DNA of 64,000 nucleotides from Lysinibacillus sp. FSL M8-0337 (GCF_038593855.1 NZ_CP151996.1:868001-932000), one strand, 5' to 3'; numbered from the stretch's first letter, positions 19,101 through 27,964 are shown. The notes: generated by a model not told the origin, from the letters alone. Numbers and translations: made by a program.

Positions 19101-19535
19101 ACGCCAACGTTTTTATATGGCTTAAAGCTAGGCGAAGAAATTGAAGTAGAAATCGAAAAGGGCAAAACATTAATTATTAAGCTGGTATCAATAGGTGAAC
19201 CACAGCATGATGGTACACGTGTTATTTACTTTGAATTAAATGGTCAATCGCGTGAGCTTGTCATTCAAGATATGACGGTAGAAGTGGATGGCAGCATAGC
19301 CTTGAAGGCAGATCCAAGCAATCCGAACCAAATTGGGGCAACAATGCCAGGGACTGTATTAAAAGTCGTTGTATCTAAAGGCAGCCCTGTCAAACGTGGT
19401 GACCACTTGTTAATTACCGAAGCCATGAAAATGGAAACAACTGTACAGGCACCAAAAGATGGTATAGTGAAAGAGGTATACGCAAGTGCGGGAGATGCCA
19501 TTTCAACAGGTGATTTATTAATTGAAATTGAATAA
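16101..19535 (+). CDS. pyc: Pyruvate carboxylase
   Basis: The 1144-residue protein is the full-length single-chain alpha4 type. Biotin carboxylase covers residues 1-450 (KASLGGGGRGMRVV glycine loop and EVNPRIQVEHTITE). The carboxyltransferase barrel covers about 530-810 (DTTFRDAHQSLLATR and HLHTHDTSGNG). The C-terminal biotinyl domain carries the AMKM motif, with the biotinylated lysine at residue 1110. The enzyme carboxylates pyruvate to oxaloacetate with ATP and bicarbonate, refilling the TCA cycle. AAGGGGGA precedes the ATG. Codon use is typical of the window. Confidence 0.98.
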   Translation: MESINKILVANRGEIAIRIFRACTELNIHTVAIYSREDSGAFHRFKADEAYLVGAGKKPIDAYLDIEGIIAIAKDAGVDAIHPGYGFLSENVEFARRCEEEGILFIGPTSQHLDMFGDKVKAREQAINADIPVIPGTDGPVASVEEVQAFGEQYGYPLMIKASLGGGGRGMRVVQTKDDVASAYERAKSEAKAAFGSDEVYVEKCILHPKHIEVQIIGDKMGNIVHLYERDCSIQRRHQKVVEIAPSNSISENLRNRICDAAVQIMKNVSYINAGTVEFLVAGDDFYFIEVNPRIQVEHTITEMITGIDIVHAQIKVAAGYSLHSEEIHIPQQANIPMIGYAIQARVTTEDPANDFMPDTGKLMVYRSSGGFGVRLDAGNGFQGAVVTPYYDSLLVKISTSGMTFKEAAAKMDRNLKEFRIRGVKTNIPFLNNVVTHKNFLEGSFDTSFIDTTPELFNFPVRQDRGTKLLSYIGNVTLNGFPGVENKAKPIFSQPIKPLVDLNGQPLSGTKQILDEQGANGLVQWILQQDEVLLTDTTFRDAHQSLLATRVRSQDMYQIADETARMMHNFFSLEMWGGATFDVAYRFLKEDPWERLAKLREQIPNVLFQMLLRGANAVGYTNYPDNLIRAFIAESAASGIDVFRIFDSLNWIKGMEVAIDAARDAGKIAEAAICYTGDILDDGRAKYSVQYYKDMAKSLEASGAHILAIKDMAGLLKPEAAYRLISELKEATNLPIHLHTHDTSGNGIYLYAKAIEAGVDILDTALGAMAGLTSQPSANSLYYAMKGSKREIRAEIESLEKLSYYWEDVRKYYKDFESGMISPHSEIYVHEMPGGQYSNLQQQAKAVGLGDRWDEVKRMYSRVNLLFGDIVKVTPSSKVVGDMALFMVQNELNEETVISRGKTIDFPDSVIEFFQGYLGQPHGGFPAALQKVVLKEREPITVRPGELLEAVNFEQLEEVLADKLNRPVTKKDILAYALYPKVFDEYAKTLESFGNISVLDTPTFLYGLKLGEEIEVEIEKGKTLIIKLVSIGEPQHDGTRVIYFELNGQSRELVIQDMTVEVDGSIALKADPSNPNQIGATMPGTVLKVVVSKGSPVKRGDHLLITEAMKMETTVQAPKDGIVKEVYASAGDAISTGDLLIEIE

Positions 19536-19544
19536 TTAACGATA

Positions 19545-19592
19545 AAAAAAGGTTATTAGTAGCTATTGTAGCGCACTAATAACCTTTTTCTT
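19545..19592 (+). terminator. Rho-independent terminator after pyc
   Basis: AAAAAGGTTATTAGT pairs with ACTAATAACCTTTTT around a 14-base loop that can form two further base pairs. Confidence 0.85.
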
Positions 19593-19868
19593 AGTAGTAG
19601 AAAGTGCTTAAGGTGTGTTATAAATCCATTTTCAAAACAGATGGTTTGAAAAGAGCATTAAAGCCCACTTTCTTTCTCGACATTCAGCGTCTTTAGCCAT
19701 TGCACTGACTTAGCCACAAATAGGTTGTAATTGTCTACCGTTTTATTGCTGAAGGTGCCTATTTGTTAACTACGAAGACATCAAAAAAATAATATAATCC
19801 AGTTGTTTCTTCGCAAAAATTAAAGCCACGCATTATTTTGAGGTTAGGAGGAAGGATGTGATGGAAAA
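19593..19868. other. Non-coding stretch between pyc and ctaA
   Basis: The flanking genes converge here. Between the two terminators I see no supported gene, RNA or promoter. A short reading frame with a GGAGGAAGG site at about 19845 overlaps the ctaA terminator and is not convincing. Confidence 0.5.
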
Positions 19869-19905
19869 TAAAAAAGATTCGACAGCAACGTGCCGAATCT
19901 TTTTA
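19869..19905 (-). terminator. Rho-independent terminator after ctaA
   Basis: Read on the minus strand, AAAGATTCG pairs with CGAATCTTT around a 12-base loop and is followed by T residues. It begins just past the ctaA stop codon. Confidence 0.75.
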
Positions 19906-19906
19906 G

Positions 19907-20830
19907 TTATTTATTTTTTTCATTATAGTTGCTACGTGCTACGAGCATAATCATGTAACAAAGAAGGCCGAATAAAAGTGAAATGAACAATGAGTGTAAT
20001 AAAGCTACTGTTAAATTCAATCGAGTAAGGACTACTAACATACCTGCTAGAACTTGTAGAATAACGATGATGAAAGCAGTAATCCAGCCATAATAAATAA
20101 CACGTTGTTGTTTGTATTCTTTTATAGCGTGCCAAGTTATGTATGTAATCCAAATGAAAATAATGATAGCTGCCAGTCGATGTCCCATTTGAACCCATTC
20201 GTACATATTGTTAGGTTGAGCAAACGGTGTTTCGTTGTAGCAAAATGGCCAGTCAGGACATACTAAACTAGAATCTGTATGTCGAACAAGTGCCCCTGTA
20301 TAAACGACTAAATAAGAATAAATTGTGACAGCAATTGTATGCCAACGTAGTTTTTTCCCAATAAATACGTTATCAGCATCAAACTTCCGATCAACTTCAA
20401 ATACAATCATAGAAAGAATCAGAACGGCTGCAAAAGAAATAAGTGAGATTCCAAAATGCAAAGCGAGAATGAAGTCTCCTTGTCCCCATAATACTTGAGC
20501 TGCTCCAATAAGTGCCTGTGCAATTAAGAAGAACATCGATAAAAAACCTAAAAATTTTACTTCACGAATATGACCAAGTTTCCGCCATGTCCAAATTGTT
20601 AGAACGAGAATTGAGATGGATACGACTCCTGTAACAAGACGATGGGAGAATTCAATTAAAACTTCTGTTGTAATTTCTTTTGGGATAAGAGAACCATTGC
20701 AATCTGGCCAGTTTCGACCACAGCCCAAGCCACTATCTGTTTTTGTAACGAGTGCCCCGCCAAGTAAAATAAGGAGCATTCCCACTGTAGCGGCAACAGC
20801 AAACCACTTCATATACCTGTTGTGTTGCAT
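19907..20830 (-). CDS. ctaA: Heme A synthase CtaA
   Basis: The 307-residue membrane protein has eight predicted helices in two similar halves. Each half has conserved histidines that bind heme (EFSHRLVTG and LHFG in the first, GHRLAAI and LHSLF in the second). The first outer loop carries the conserved cysteine pair CGRNWPDC and the second has CPDWPFC. CtaA oxidises the C8 methyl of heme O to give heme A for the oxidase encoded next door. I chose the ATG at 20830 because AGGTGA lies nine bases upstream. It is divergent from ctaB as in Bacillus. Confidence 0.95.
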   Translation of the reverse strand: MQHNRYMKWFAVAATVGMLLILLGGALVTKTDSGLGCGRNWPDCNGSLIPKEITTEVLIEFSHRLVTGVVSISILVLTIWTWRKLGHIREVKFLGFLSMFFLIAQALIGAAQVLWGQGDFILALHFGISLISFAAVLILSMIVFEVDRKFDADNVFIGKKLRWHTIAVTIYSYLVVYTGALVRHTDSSLVCPDWPFCYNETPFAQPNNMYEWVQMGHRLAAIIIFIWITYITWHAIKEYKQQRVIYYGWITAFIIVILQVLAGMLVVLTRLNLTVALLHSLFISLLFGLLCYMIMLVARSNYNEKNK

Positions 20831-21166
20831 AAAATGAGTCACCTACTTTATCTATCAATATTACATGAAAGTAATGTTTCTGCTACTAGATGATATCTAA
20901 AATACAATTAAAATACAACTTGTAAAGAGAAGGGAGTATTAGATGTCGATTCCATTTCACAAATTGTTCATAATTTCGTACTTTAACCTTCACAATTCAT
21001 TTTAGAAAATGTTTTACTATAGATATGTTGTTTTTAATTATATTTCTAGACAAAGCTAATTTTTACAACTTCATCTAAATTTCACTAAACGTCTAGAAAT
21101 CAATCGCAAATTTCGCTATAGTTATTGTTAGCGGAATATGCTTACAAAAATGAAAGGAGAGGTAAC
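20831..21166. promoter_or_regulatory. Divergent promoter region between ctaA and ctaB
   Basis: This 336-base AT-rich gap must hold both promoters. In B. subtilis the equivalent region binds ResD, but I cannot identify a clear ResD site here. A short reading frame of 20 codons at 20943-21005 has a GAAGGGAG site upstream and could be a leader peptide or chance. Confidence 0.45.
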
Positions 21167-22084
21167 ATGTCAAACGGTCGTACGTTATCGGCTACTAGAA
21201 ACACTGATCCAGAATCAACATCTGTTGTAAAAGATTTCTTAGCTTTGATAAAAATTGGGATCGTTAACTCGAATCTTGTCACAACGTTTACAGGGATGTG
21301 GCTGGCATTTCAGTTTACTGGTAGACATTTCTTGCAAGAGCTTAATGTCATCGTTTGTATCATGCTGGGTGCTGCATTAATAATTGGCGGTTCTGGTGCA
21401 ATGAATAATTTCATTGACCAAGATATTGATCCCATTATGAAACGAACGAAGTCAAGACCGACAGTTACAGGTAGATTTAAGCCGAATTTTGTATTGACCA
21501 TTGCCCTCTCATTTTTAATTGTAGGTGAAATTTTGTTATTTACGGCATCATTTGCAGCCGGCATGTGGGGACTAGTAGGAATATTCGCTTATGTTGTTCT
21601 GTATTCAATGTGGTCAAAAAGGAAGCATGTTAGTAACACGATAGTCGGAAGTATTTCGGGGGCGATTCCACCTGTAATTGGATTTGCAGCAGTTGAACCT
21701 GCACTCGGCCCAGGAGCACTTGCTCTCTTTCTTATTATGTTTGCATGGCAACCACCGCATTTTTATGCGCTTGCTATGAAACGTACTGAAGAATATCGTG
21801 CAGCTAATATTCCAATGCTACCAGTAGTGAAAGGTTTTAAACGAACGAAGTACTCAATGTTTTTCTGGATTCTTTTATTATTCCCGTTACCGTTCCTTTT
21901 ACCTGAGCTTGGAATTGGATTTTTAGTGCTTGCGACTACTTTGAACTTAGGCTGGTTAATACTAGCTTTAAAGGGCTTTACCACAAAAGATGATATGAAA
22001 TGGGCAAATAAAATGTTTATTTACTCATTGAATCATATGACGATCTTATTTGTGGCAATTATAATATTTGCGGTGTTCAGCTAA
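21167..22084 (+). CDS. ctaB: Protoheme IX farnesyltransferase (heme O synthase) CtaB
   Basis: The 305-residue UbiA-superfamily membrane protein has about nine helices. The prenyl-diphosphate binding site is DQDIDPIMKRTKSRP, and the second conserved loop is YSMWSKRKH; AWQPPHFYALAMKRTEEY is also characteristic. It transfers farnesyl to heme B, giving heme O, the CtaA substrate. The ATG at 21167 follows AAAGGAGAGG; the upstream in-frame ATG at 21125 has no ribosome site. The structural oxidase genes follow after 98 bases. Confidence 0.95.
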   Translation: MSNGRTLSATRNTDPESTSVVKDFLALIKIGIVNSNLVTTFTGMWLAFQFTGRHFLQELNVIVCIMLGAALIIGGSGAMNNFIDQDIDPIMKRTKSRPTVTGRFKPNFVLTIALSFLIVGEILLFTASFAAGMWGLVGIFAYVVLYSMWSKRKHVSNTIVGSISGAIPPVIGFAAVEPALGPGALALFLIMFAWQPPHFYALAMKRTEEYRAANIPMLPVVKGFKRTKYSMFFWILLLFPLPFLLPELGIGFLVLATTLNLGWLILALKGFTTKDDMKWANKMFIYSLNHMTILFVAIIIFAVFS

Positions 22085-22182
22085 ATTTAGGGATTCTTTC
22101 TTTCACAAGAATTCATATAGACAGAACCAATGTCCTAGGTACACATGAAAATACAACAAAGAAAGAGGGGTTTAATTAAGCT

Positions 22183-23271
22183 ATGATGAAAGGGCTTAAA
22201 AAGTGGCGTCTTTTTTCACTTCTAGCAGTGATGATGGTTTTCCTTTCAGGTTGTGGTGAAGATTATATTTCTGCACTGAAACCATCTGGTCAAGTAGGTA
22301 AAGAACAATTCAACCTATTATTGTTGGCTACTGGAATTATGACGTTAGTTATAGTTGTAGTATCTGTTATCTATTTACTTGCATTCTTAAAGTTCCGCCG
22401 TTCAAAAGTAGGCGAAAATGTTATTCCTAAGCAAGTAGAAGGTAGTCACACACTTGAAGTAATTTGGACAGTTATTCCTATTATTTTATTATTAATCTTA
22501 TCTGTACCGGTTGTTACAGCTACTTATAAATTTGCAGATGTTGCTGCAATGGACGAAGTAGATGAAGCAGGTAACAAAACGGCTCTAACAGTAAACGTAA
22601 CTGCAAAATTATACTGGTGGGAGTTCGAATACCCTAACCAAGGGATTGTAACAGCTCAAGAATTAGTTGTACCAACAGGTCAAAAAGTTTACTTTAACTT
22701 AAAAGCTGCTGATGTTAAGCACTCATTCTGGATTCCCGCGATTGGCGGTAAAATGGATACGAACGTAGAAAACTTAAACAAATTCTACTTAGTATTTGAT
22801 AAAGAATCAGCAGATCTTAAAGATGGCGTATTCTATGGTAAATGTGCTGAGCTATGTGGCCCTTCACACGCACTAATGGACTTTAAAGTAAAAACAGTTA
22901 GCCCAGAAGCATTCGATGCTTGGGTAGCAAACATGAAAGCAACTGAAGGACAAACTGCTTCTAAAGATTCAACTGATCTAGGTGAAGCAACATTTGCTAA
23001 CAGCTGTTTAGCTTGTCACGCTGTATCTGGCGTAGGCGGTACTGGCGGCGTTGGTCCTAACTTAACTACATTCGGTGACCGTAACCGAGTTGCAGGTTTC
23101 TTAGAACATAATGAAGAAAACTTAAAAGCATGGATTAAAAATCCAGGAGAATTCAAACCAGGTAACTTAATGATGAATCCTGAAGGTACTGCACCAGTCT
23201 ATGGTGATTTAACTGATGAAGAAATTCAAGCTCTTGCAACTTACATCATGGGCTTATCAGTAGAGAAATAA
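22183..23271 (+). CDS. ctaC: Cytochrome c oxidase subunit II with fused cytochrome c domain (caa3 type) CtaC
   Basis: The protein has 362 residues. A lipoprotein signal ends in LSGC, so the N-terminus is lipid-anchored. Two helices follow (about 44-70 and 88-112). The CuA centre lies in CAELCGPSH (Cys221, Cys225, His229). A C-terminal cytochrome c domain has CLACH (Cys275, Cys278, His279 for covalent heme) and an axial Met later. The fused cytochrome makes this the caa3 type of Bacillus. The AGAGGGG ribosome site is about 12 bases from the ATG, slightly long. The residue numbers assume the first of two adjacent ATG codons. Confidence 0.96.
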   Translation: MMKGLKKWRLFSLLAVMMVFLSGCGEDYISALKPSGQVGKEQFNLLLLATGIMTLVIVVVSVIYLLAFLKFRRSKVGENVIPKQVEGSHTLEVIWTVIPIILLLILSVPVVTATYKFADVAAMDEVDEAGNKTALTVNVTAKLYWWEFEYPNQGIVTAQELVVPTGQKVYFNLKAADVKHSFWIPAIGGKMDTNVENLNKFYLVFDKESADLKDGVFYGKCAELCGPSHALMDFKVKTVSPEAFDAWVANMKATEGQTASKDSTDLGEATFANSCLACHAVSGVGGTGGVGPNLTTFGDRNRVAGFLEHNEENLKAWIKNPGEFKPGNLMMNPEGTAPVYGDLTDEEIQALATYIMGLSVEK

Positions 23272-23310
23272 TTTTTGTTTATGTAACAAACTTTGAGGGA
23301 GGTAAAAGTT

Positions 23311-25194
23311 GTGAGCTCATATACACAGAAAAAGGGCTTTGGAGCAGCTGTCTGGGATTACATTACAACTGTTGACCATAAAAAGTTAGCTGTAATGTAT
23401 TTATTAGCCGGTACATTGTTCTTCGCTATCGCTGGTTTTGAAGCGTTATTAATGCGTATTCAGTTAATGAAACCAAATAACGATTTCGTGTCAGCTGGTT
23501 TTTTCAATGAATTATTAACGATGCACGGAACAACAATGTTATTCCTTGCTGCGACTCCATTACTATTCGCATTTATGAACATGCTTGTACCATTACAAAT
23601 TGGTGCACGTGACGTTGCATTCCCGTTCCTTAACTCTTTAGGGTTCTGGTTGTTCTTCCTAGGTGCTGTATTCCTTCACCTGTCATTCTTTATGGGTGGC
23701 GCTCCTGATGCGGGCTGGACATCTTATGCATCATTATCTTTATATTCTCCAGGTCATGGTATTGACTTCTATGTACTTGGTTTACAAATTTCAGGGGCAG
23801 GTACGTTAATTTCAGGTCTTAACTTTATCGTTACGATTATTACAATGCGTGCTCCAGGTATGACATTTATGCGTATGCCATTATTCACTTGGACTACATT
23901 AGTAGCAAGTGCATTAATCTTATTCGCATTCCCTCCATTAACAATTGGTTTATTAATGATGTTAGTTGACCGTATGTTCGGTGGTAACTTCTTTGACCAT
24001 ACAATGGGTGGTAACACAGTAATTTGGGAACACTTATTCTGGATCTTCGGACACCCAGAAGTATATATTTTAGTATTACCAGCTTTCGGTTTATTCTCGG
24101 AAATTATCCCAGCATTCTCTCGTAAGCGTCTATTCGGATACTCTTCAATGGTATTCGCAACAATTTTAATTGGTTTCCTAGGCTTCATGGTTTGGGCTCA
24201 CCACATGTTCACAACTGGTCTTGGGCCAACTGCGAACGCAATCTTCGCTGTTGCAACAATGGCAATCGCCGTTCCAACAGGTATGAAAGTATTCAACTGG
24301 ATCTTAACTATTTGGGGCGGATCTATTAAAGTTACGACACCAATGCTATATGCACTTGGTTTCATCCCGTCATTCGTTGCGGGTGGTGTTACTGGGGTAA
24401 TGCAAGCATCTGCTCCACTTGACTACCAATTACACGATTCTTACTTTATCGTTGCTCACTTCCACTACGTAATCGTTGGTGGTATCGTTACGGCTTTATT
24501 CGGTTCAGCGCACTTCTACTGGCCAATTTTCTTCAACCGTATGTTAAACGAAGCGCTTGGTAAATTGACTTTCTGGGTATTCTTTATCGGATTCCATTTA
24601 ACATTCTTCGTGCAACACTTCTTAGGTTTAATGGGTATGCCACGTCGCGTATTCACTTACATGGAAGGTCAAGGTTGGGATCAGTTCAACTATATTTCTA
24701 CAATCGGTGCATTGATGATGGGTGTAGGGGTTATCTTAATGGTAATCAACTGCTTAATGTCTATCAAAGGTAAACCAGCAGGTCGCGATCCATGGGGCGA
24801 TGGTCGTACTTTAGAATGGTCAATTCCACAACCAATTCCATTCTACAACTTCCGTCAAACACCACTTGTTCGTGGTCTAGATCCATGGTGGATTGAAAAA
24901 CAAGAAGGTAATAAAGAAGTGACATTTGCTGAGCCAATTGGTGATATCCATATGCCAAACAACTCTGCAATTCCATTCGTTATTTCTTTAGGTTTATTTA
25001 TCGCAGCATTCGGTGCTCTTTATAATACAGATGCTGATAAACCATGGTCAATTTATGTGTTAATTATCGGTCTTGCTATTACATTTGGTGCAATGATTGT
25101 CCGTTCTGTGAAAGATGATCACGGTTTCCACTTACACAAAGAAGACATTCTTGAAATTGAAGAACAACTTTACGGTAAAGGAGGAAATAAATAA
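23311..25194 (+). CDS. ctaD: Cytochrome c oxidase subunit I CtaD
   Basis: This 627-residue protein is the extended subunit I of Bacillus oxidases, with extra C-terminal helices that correspond to part of subunit III elsewhere. The heme a ligand is in TMHGTTM. The CuB/heme a3 site is HPEVYILVLPAFG (His-Tyr crosslink region) followed by WAHHMF, and the last heme ligands lie in VAHFHYVIVGG. I chose the GTG at 23311 since GAGGGAGG lies eight bases upstream; the TTG at 23293 would overlap that site. Its TAA overlaps the ATG of ctaE. Codon bias suggests strong expression. Confidence 0.97.
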   Translation: MSSYTQKKGFGAAVWDYITTVDHKKLAVMYLLAGTLFFAIAGFEALLMRIQLMKPNNDFVSAGFFNELLTMHGTTMLFLAATPLLFAFMNMLVPLQIGARDVAFPFLNSLGFWLFFLGAVFLHLSFFMGGAPDAGWTSYASLSLYSPGHGIDFYVLGLQISGAGTLISGLNFIVTIITMRAPGMTFMRMPLFTWTTLVASALILFAFPPLTIGLLMMLVDRMFGGNFFDHTMGGNTVIWEHLFWIFGHPEVYILVLPAFGLFSEIIPAFSRKRLFGYSSMVFATILIGFLGFMVWAHHMFTTGLGPTANAIFAVATMAIAVPTGMKVFNWILTIWGGSIKVTTPMLYALGFIPSFVAGGVTGVMQASAPLDYQLHDSYFIVAHFHYVIVGGIVTALFGSAHFYWPIFFNRMLNEALGKLTFWVFFIGFHLTFFVQHFLGLMGMPRRVFTYMEGQGWDQFNYISTIGALMMGVGVILMVINCLMSIKGKPAGRDPWGDGRTLEWSIPQPIPFYNFRQTPLVRGLDPWWIEKQEGNKEVTFAEPIGDIHMPNNSAIPFVISLGLFIAAFGALYNTDADKPWSIYVLIIGLAITFGAMIVRSVKDDHGFHLHKEDILEIEEQLYGKGGNK

Positions 25195-25820
25195 TGGATT
25201 ACAATACTAAATTTACTCCTCATACTTGGCCAGACCATCCTGAACAAGCAACGATGGAAGGTAAAAATAAAATCGTTGGATTCTGGATTTTCCTTGCCTG
25301 TGAAGTTGTGCTTTTCGCAAGTTTATTTGCTACTTATTTAGCACTTAAGAACAAAGGGCCAGCTGGCATGGAGTTCACAACACAAGGTTTATTTGAATTA
25401 CCGTTAGCATTTGCCATGACGATGTTATTATTAACATCTTCACTAACTTCAGTTTATGCAATTTACCATATGCGTAATTTTAATTACAAAGGTATGCAAA
25501 CTTGGTTAGCCATCACTTTACTTTTAGGTCTTGGTTTCCTTGCCCTAGAAATTTATGAGTTCCAACACTATGTGCATCTTGGTTTCACATTTGACCAATC
25601 TGCATTCGCAACTGCGTTCTATACGCTAGTAGGTACACACGGTTTCCACGTATCTTTAGGGTTAGTTTGGATTACAACTTTACTTATCCGTAACGCTAAA
25701 CGTGGTCTTAACTTGTATAATGCACCTAAGTTCTTCGTGGCTGCCTTATACTGGCACTTTATTGACGTAGTTTGGGTATTTATCTTTACAGCAGTATACT
25801 TGATGGGAGTGATCGGATAA
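25194..25820 (+). CDS. ctaE: Cytochrome c oxidase subunit III CtaE
   Basis: The 208-residue protein has five membrane helices, the short form found in Bacillus. Typical features are FWIFLACEVVLFASLFATY, GTHGFHVSLGL and the end WHFIDVVWVFIFTAVYL. Its ATG overlaps the ctaD stop codon (TAATG) and AAAGGAGG lies inside the end of ctaD, so translation is coupled. Subunit III stabilises the proton-pumping core. Confidence 0.96.
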   Translation: MDYNTKFTPHTWPDHPEQATMEGKNKIVGFWIFLACEVVLFASLFATYLALKNKGPAGMEFTTQGLFELPLAFAMTMLLLTSSLTSVYAIYHMRNFNYKGMQTWLAITLLLGLGFLALEIYEFQHYVHLGFTFDQSAFATAFYTLVGTHGFHVSLGLVWITTLLIRNAKRGLNLYNAPKFFVAALYWHFIDVVWVFIFTAVYLMGVIG

Positions 25821-25821
25821 T

Positions 25822-26166
25822 ATGTCATCACATGATACACCTGTAGTTGCTAAGTCTCAAGCTCAATTTGAATATGATCGTCATCATAATGCCGTTCATA
25901 TGCGTAAACAAGTAATCAACTTTGCGATTATGATTTTCTTAACATTTATCGCGTTCGCTGTCGTTGCAGCTGGTTTTTCTAAATACTTTATAGCTCCATT
26001 TGTTCTATTGCTTGCTGGCGTTCAAGTTGTCCTACAACTTTATGCTTTCATGCACTTAGAAGACAAAAAAACACACTTCGGTGGTGTGATTGCTTTCTTT
26101 ATGTGGATGGGGATTTTAATCGCATTTACATTCTTCTTAGCATTTTTAACAATTATTTGGTGGTAA
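25822..26166 (+). CDS. ctaF: Cytochrome c oxidase subunit IV CtaF
   Basis: The 114-residue protein has three helices after a charged N-terminus of about 30 residues. The motif LQLYAFMHLEDKK between helices 2 and 3 is typical of the prokaryotic oxidase subunit IV. It starts one base after the ctaE stop codon. A terminator follows, which closes the ctaCDEF transcript and leaves ctaG separately promoted. Confidence 0.93.
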   Translation: MSSHDTPVVAKSQAQFEYDRHHNAVHMRKQVINFAIMIFLTFIAFAVVAAGFSKYFIAPFVLLLAGVQVVLQLYAFMHLEDKKTHFGGVIAFFMWMGILIAFTFFLAFLTIIWW

Positions 26167-26178
26167 TCACCAAAAATG

Positions 26179-26215
26179 AGCATGTTCTCTGCAATTTGCA
26201 GAGACATGCTTTTTT
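26179..26215 (+). terminator. Rho-independent terminator after ctaF
   Basis: AGCATGTTCTCTGCA pairs with TGCAGAGACATGCT (one bulged T) around a three-base loop and is followed by T residues. Confidence 0.85.
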
Positions 26216-26494
26216 CGTTTACAAACAGAAATTGATTGCTTGTAAATTGTTCACCGTTCGTTCATTGCAGTATAGCTGTAAGCGTTTTATAATGGGAGTA
26301 CTGAAGTTTTGATTACGTCTCGGTATAAATAGGTGTTATTTTATAGTGTCTGCTTTTTAAATCTAGGACATGTGCCAGAGGCTTAACTTTGTTTGTAGAA
26401 GTTTGTTTCCAAAATAAGTAGAATGTTTTAGCGTGCATTACACTTTTAGGTGTTAGCAATGTATGCTGAAATAAGGTAAAGGAGCGCTAATAGT
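26216..26494. other. Non-coding stretch before ctaG
   Basis: With the preceding terminator this makes a 328-base gap. No gene or leader structure is evident. The ctaG promoter should be here, but I could not pick out a good sigma-A site. Confidence 0.45.
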
Positions 26495-27421
26495 ATGCCA
26501 CTTAGTATATTTGGTTTCCAAGCTTTATGGAGCCCGTATTTAATAGGGGTTCTCATTTTTATAACAGTAATTTATTTTTTAGTGACAACGAAATGGCGTA
26601 AAGATTTTAAAGTCAGTGAGCCGCTGAAAAAAGGTGAAGCGATTTATTTCGTATTGGCAATGATTACGATTTATATTATAAAAGGCTCTCCAATAGATGT
26701 TATGGCTCATATCATGTTTACGATGCATATGGTGCAAATGGCTATTCTTTTATTACTTGTACCAATTTTCCTTATTAAGGGTATTCCTTGGTGGGTATGG
26801 AAAGTTGCAATTGAAGCGCCAGTTGTCAAACCATTATTTAAAGTGTTAACATTACCAGTGGTTGCGATATTTGTTTTTATTGGTCTATTTTCTTTCTATC
26901 ATTTACCGTCAGTTTTAGACTACATTAAATTAAACGAGACGTTACATGGTACATATACTTTTGTATTATTTGTTTCTGCTGTGTTAATGTACTGGCCTTT
27001 AATTCAAAAAATGCCAAATAGCTCTGAAATGAAACCCTTGCATAAACTAGCTTACATTATTGCCAATGCTGTTTTAATTACACCTGCGTGTGCATTAATT
27101 ATTTTCGCACCGAATGCGATGTATGAAACGTATACGAGTGGTGAAGCTTGGTTAAAGGCAATGGAGCTATGTGTACCGGCCTCCACTTTATCTAGCTTGT
27201 CATTATCTGGACCAGAGCTATTTACAGATATGAAGCCTGTGGCGGATCAGCAACTTGGTGGAGTGCTTATGAAAATATTGCAAGAAATTATCTTTGGTGT
27301 ATTAATCGGGGCTATCTTTACAAAATGGTATCGTTCTGAGCAAAAAGATCCTGATAAAATTACTGCCGATGCATTAAAAGCACACCAACAGAAATGGGAA
27401 AGAGAACAACATCAGCTGTAA
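26495..27421 (+). CDS. ctaG: Cytochrome c oxidase assembly factor CtaG (Caa3_CtaG)
   Basis: The 308-residue membrane protein has about seven helices and belongs to the Bacillus-type CtaG family (unrelated to the mitochondrial Cox11 type). Characteristic features are the HIMFTMHMVQMAILLLLVP segment, the GIPWWVW turn and the C-terminal DQQLGGVLMKILQEIIFG. It is required for formation of active caa3 oxidase, probably in CuB delivery. AAAGGAG lies upstream of the ATG. The DUF420 gene follows after 35 bases. Confidence 0.92.
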   Translation: MPLSIFGFQALWSPYLIGVLIFITVIYFLVTTKWRKDFKVSEPLKKGEAIYFVLAMITIYIIKGSPIDVMAHIMFTMHMVQMAILLLLVPIFLIKGIPWWVWKVAIEAPVVKPLFKVLTLPVVAIFVFIGLFSFYHLPSVLDYIKLNETLHGTYTFVLFVSAVLMYWPLIQKMPNSSEMKPLHKLAYIIANAVLITPACALIIFAPNAMYETYTSGEAWLKAMELCVPASTLSSLSLSGPELFTDMKPVADQQLGGVLMKILQEIIFGVLIGAIFTKWYRSEQKDPDKITADALKAHQQKWEREQHQL

Positions 27422-27456
27422 TAAGTGAAATTTATATTGTATAAGGGGTTTTGTGA

Positions 27457-27918
27457 ATGGAATTGCAAATTTTGCCTACTATAAGTACATCATTTATCGT
27501 GATAAGTGCAGTACTTGTAGCAATTGGTTGGGGCTTAATTATAAAGGGAAAAGTAGAAGCGCATAAAAAAGTTATGTTAGCTGCTGGTGTTGCTGCACTT
27601 TGCTTCTTTATCATCTATGCTTCACGTACGGTCTTTATTGGTAATACAGCGTTTGGTGGCGGTGAGGATTTAAAACCTTATTATACATTCTTTCTAATTT
27701 TCCACATTACTTTAGCAACTGCTGGGGCAGTGTTTGGGATTGTTAGTATTATTTCAGGTTTAAAAATGAACATTAAGCTTCACAAACGCATTGGACCAAT
27801 TACTAGTATTATTTGGTTTTTTGTAGCAGTCACAGGTGTTATGGTATACATGTTACTGTATATACTATTTGAACCAGGTGAAACAACGTCTGTTATTAAA
27901 GCAATTTTAGGATTTTAA
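27457..27918 (+). CDS. DUF420 membrane protein (YozB/CtaM type)
   Basis: The 153-residue protein has four helices and conserved histidines in HKKVMLAAG, FHITLATAG and LHKRIGP. DUF420 includes B. subtilis YozB and staphylococcal CtaM; the latter is needed to mature a heme-copper oxidase. Being directly behind ctaG, this copy probably helps assemble the caa3 enzyme, but that is inference from family and position. ATAAGGGG lies upstream of the ATG at 27457. Confidence 0.85.
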   Translation: MELQILPTISTSFIVISAVLVAIGWGLIIKGKVEAHKKVMLAAGVAALCFFIIYASRTVFIGNTAFGGGEDLKPYYTFFLIFHITLATAGAVFGIVSIISGLKMNIKLHKRIGPITSIIWFFVAVTGVMVYMLLYILFEPGETTSVIKAILGF

Positions 27919-27921
27919 CGC

Positions 27922-27964
27922 AAAAATCTCCCTCCTTACTCTTTCGTAGGTGGGAGATTTTTTA
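27922..27964. terminator. Bidirectional Rho-independent terminator between the DUF420 gene and the permease gene
   Basis: AAAAATCTCCC pairs with GGGAGATTTTTT, and both flanks have A or T runs. The stem overlaps the last codons of the minus-strand gene. Confidence 0.8.

Noticed and set aside
19855..19944. Short plus-strand reading frame of about 29 codons with a GGAGGAAGG site upstream
   Set aside because: It runs through the ctaA terminator and into the end of ctaA on the other strand, and the predicted peptide has no recognisable feature.
22183..26166. Quinol oxidase instead of cytochrome c oxidase
   Set aside because: Subunit II keeps both CuA cysteines and has a fused CxxCH cytochrome domain, so the complex uses cytochrome c.
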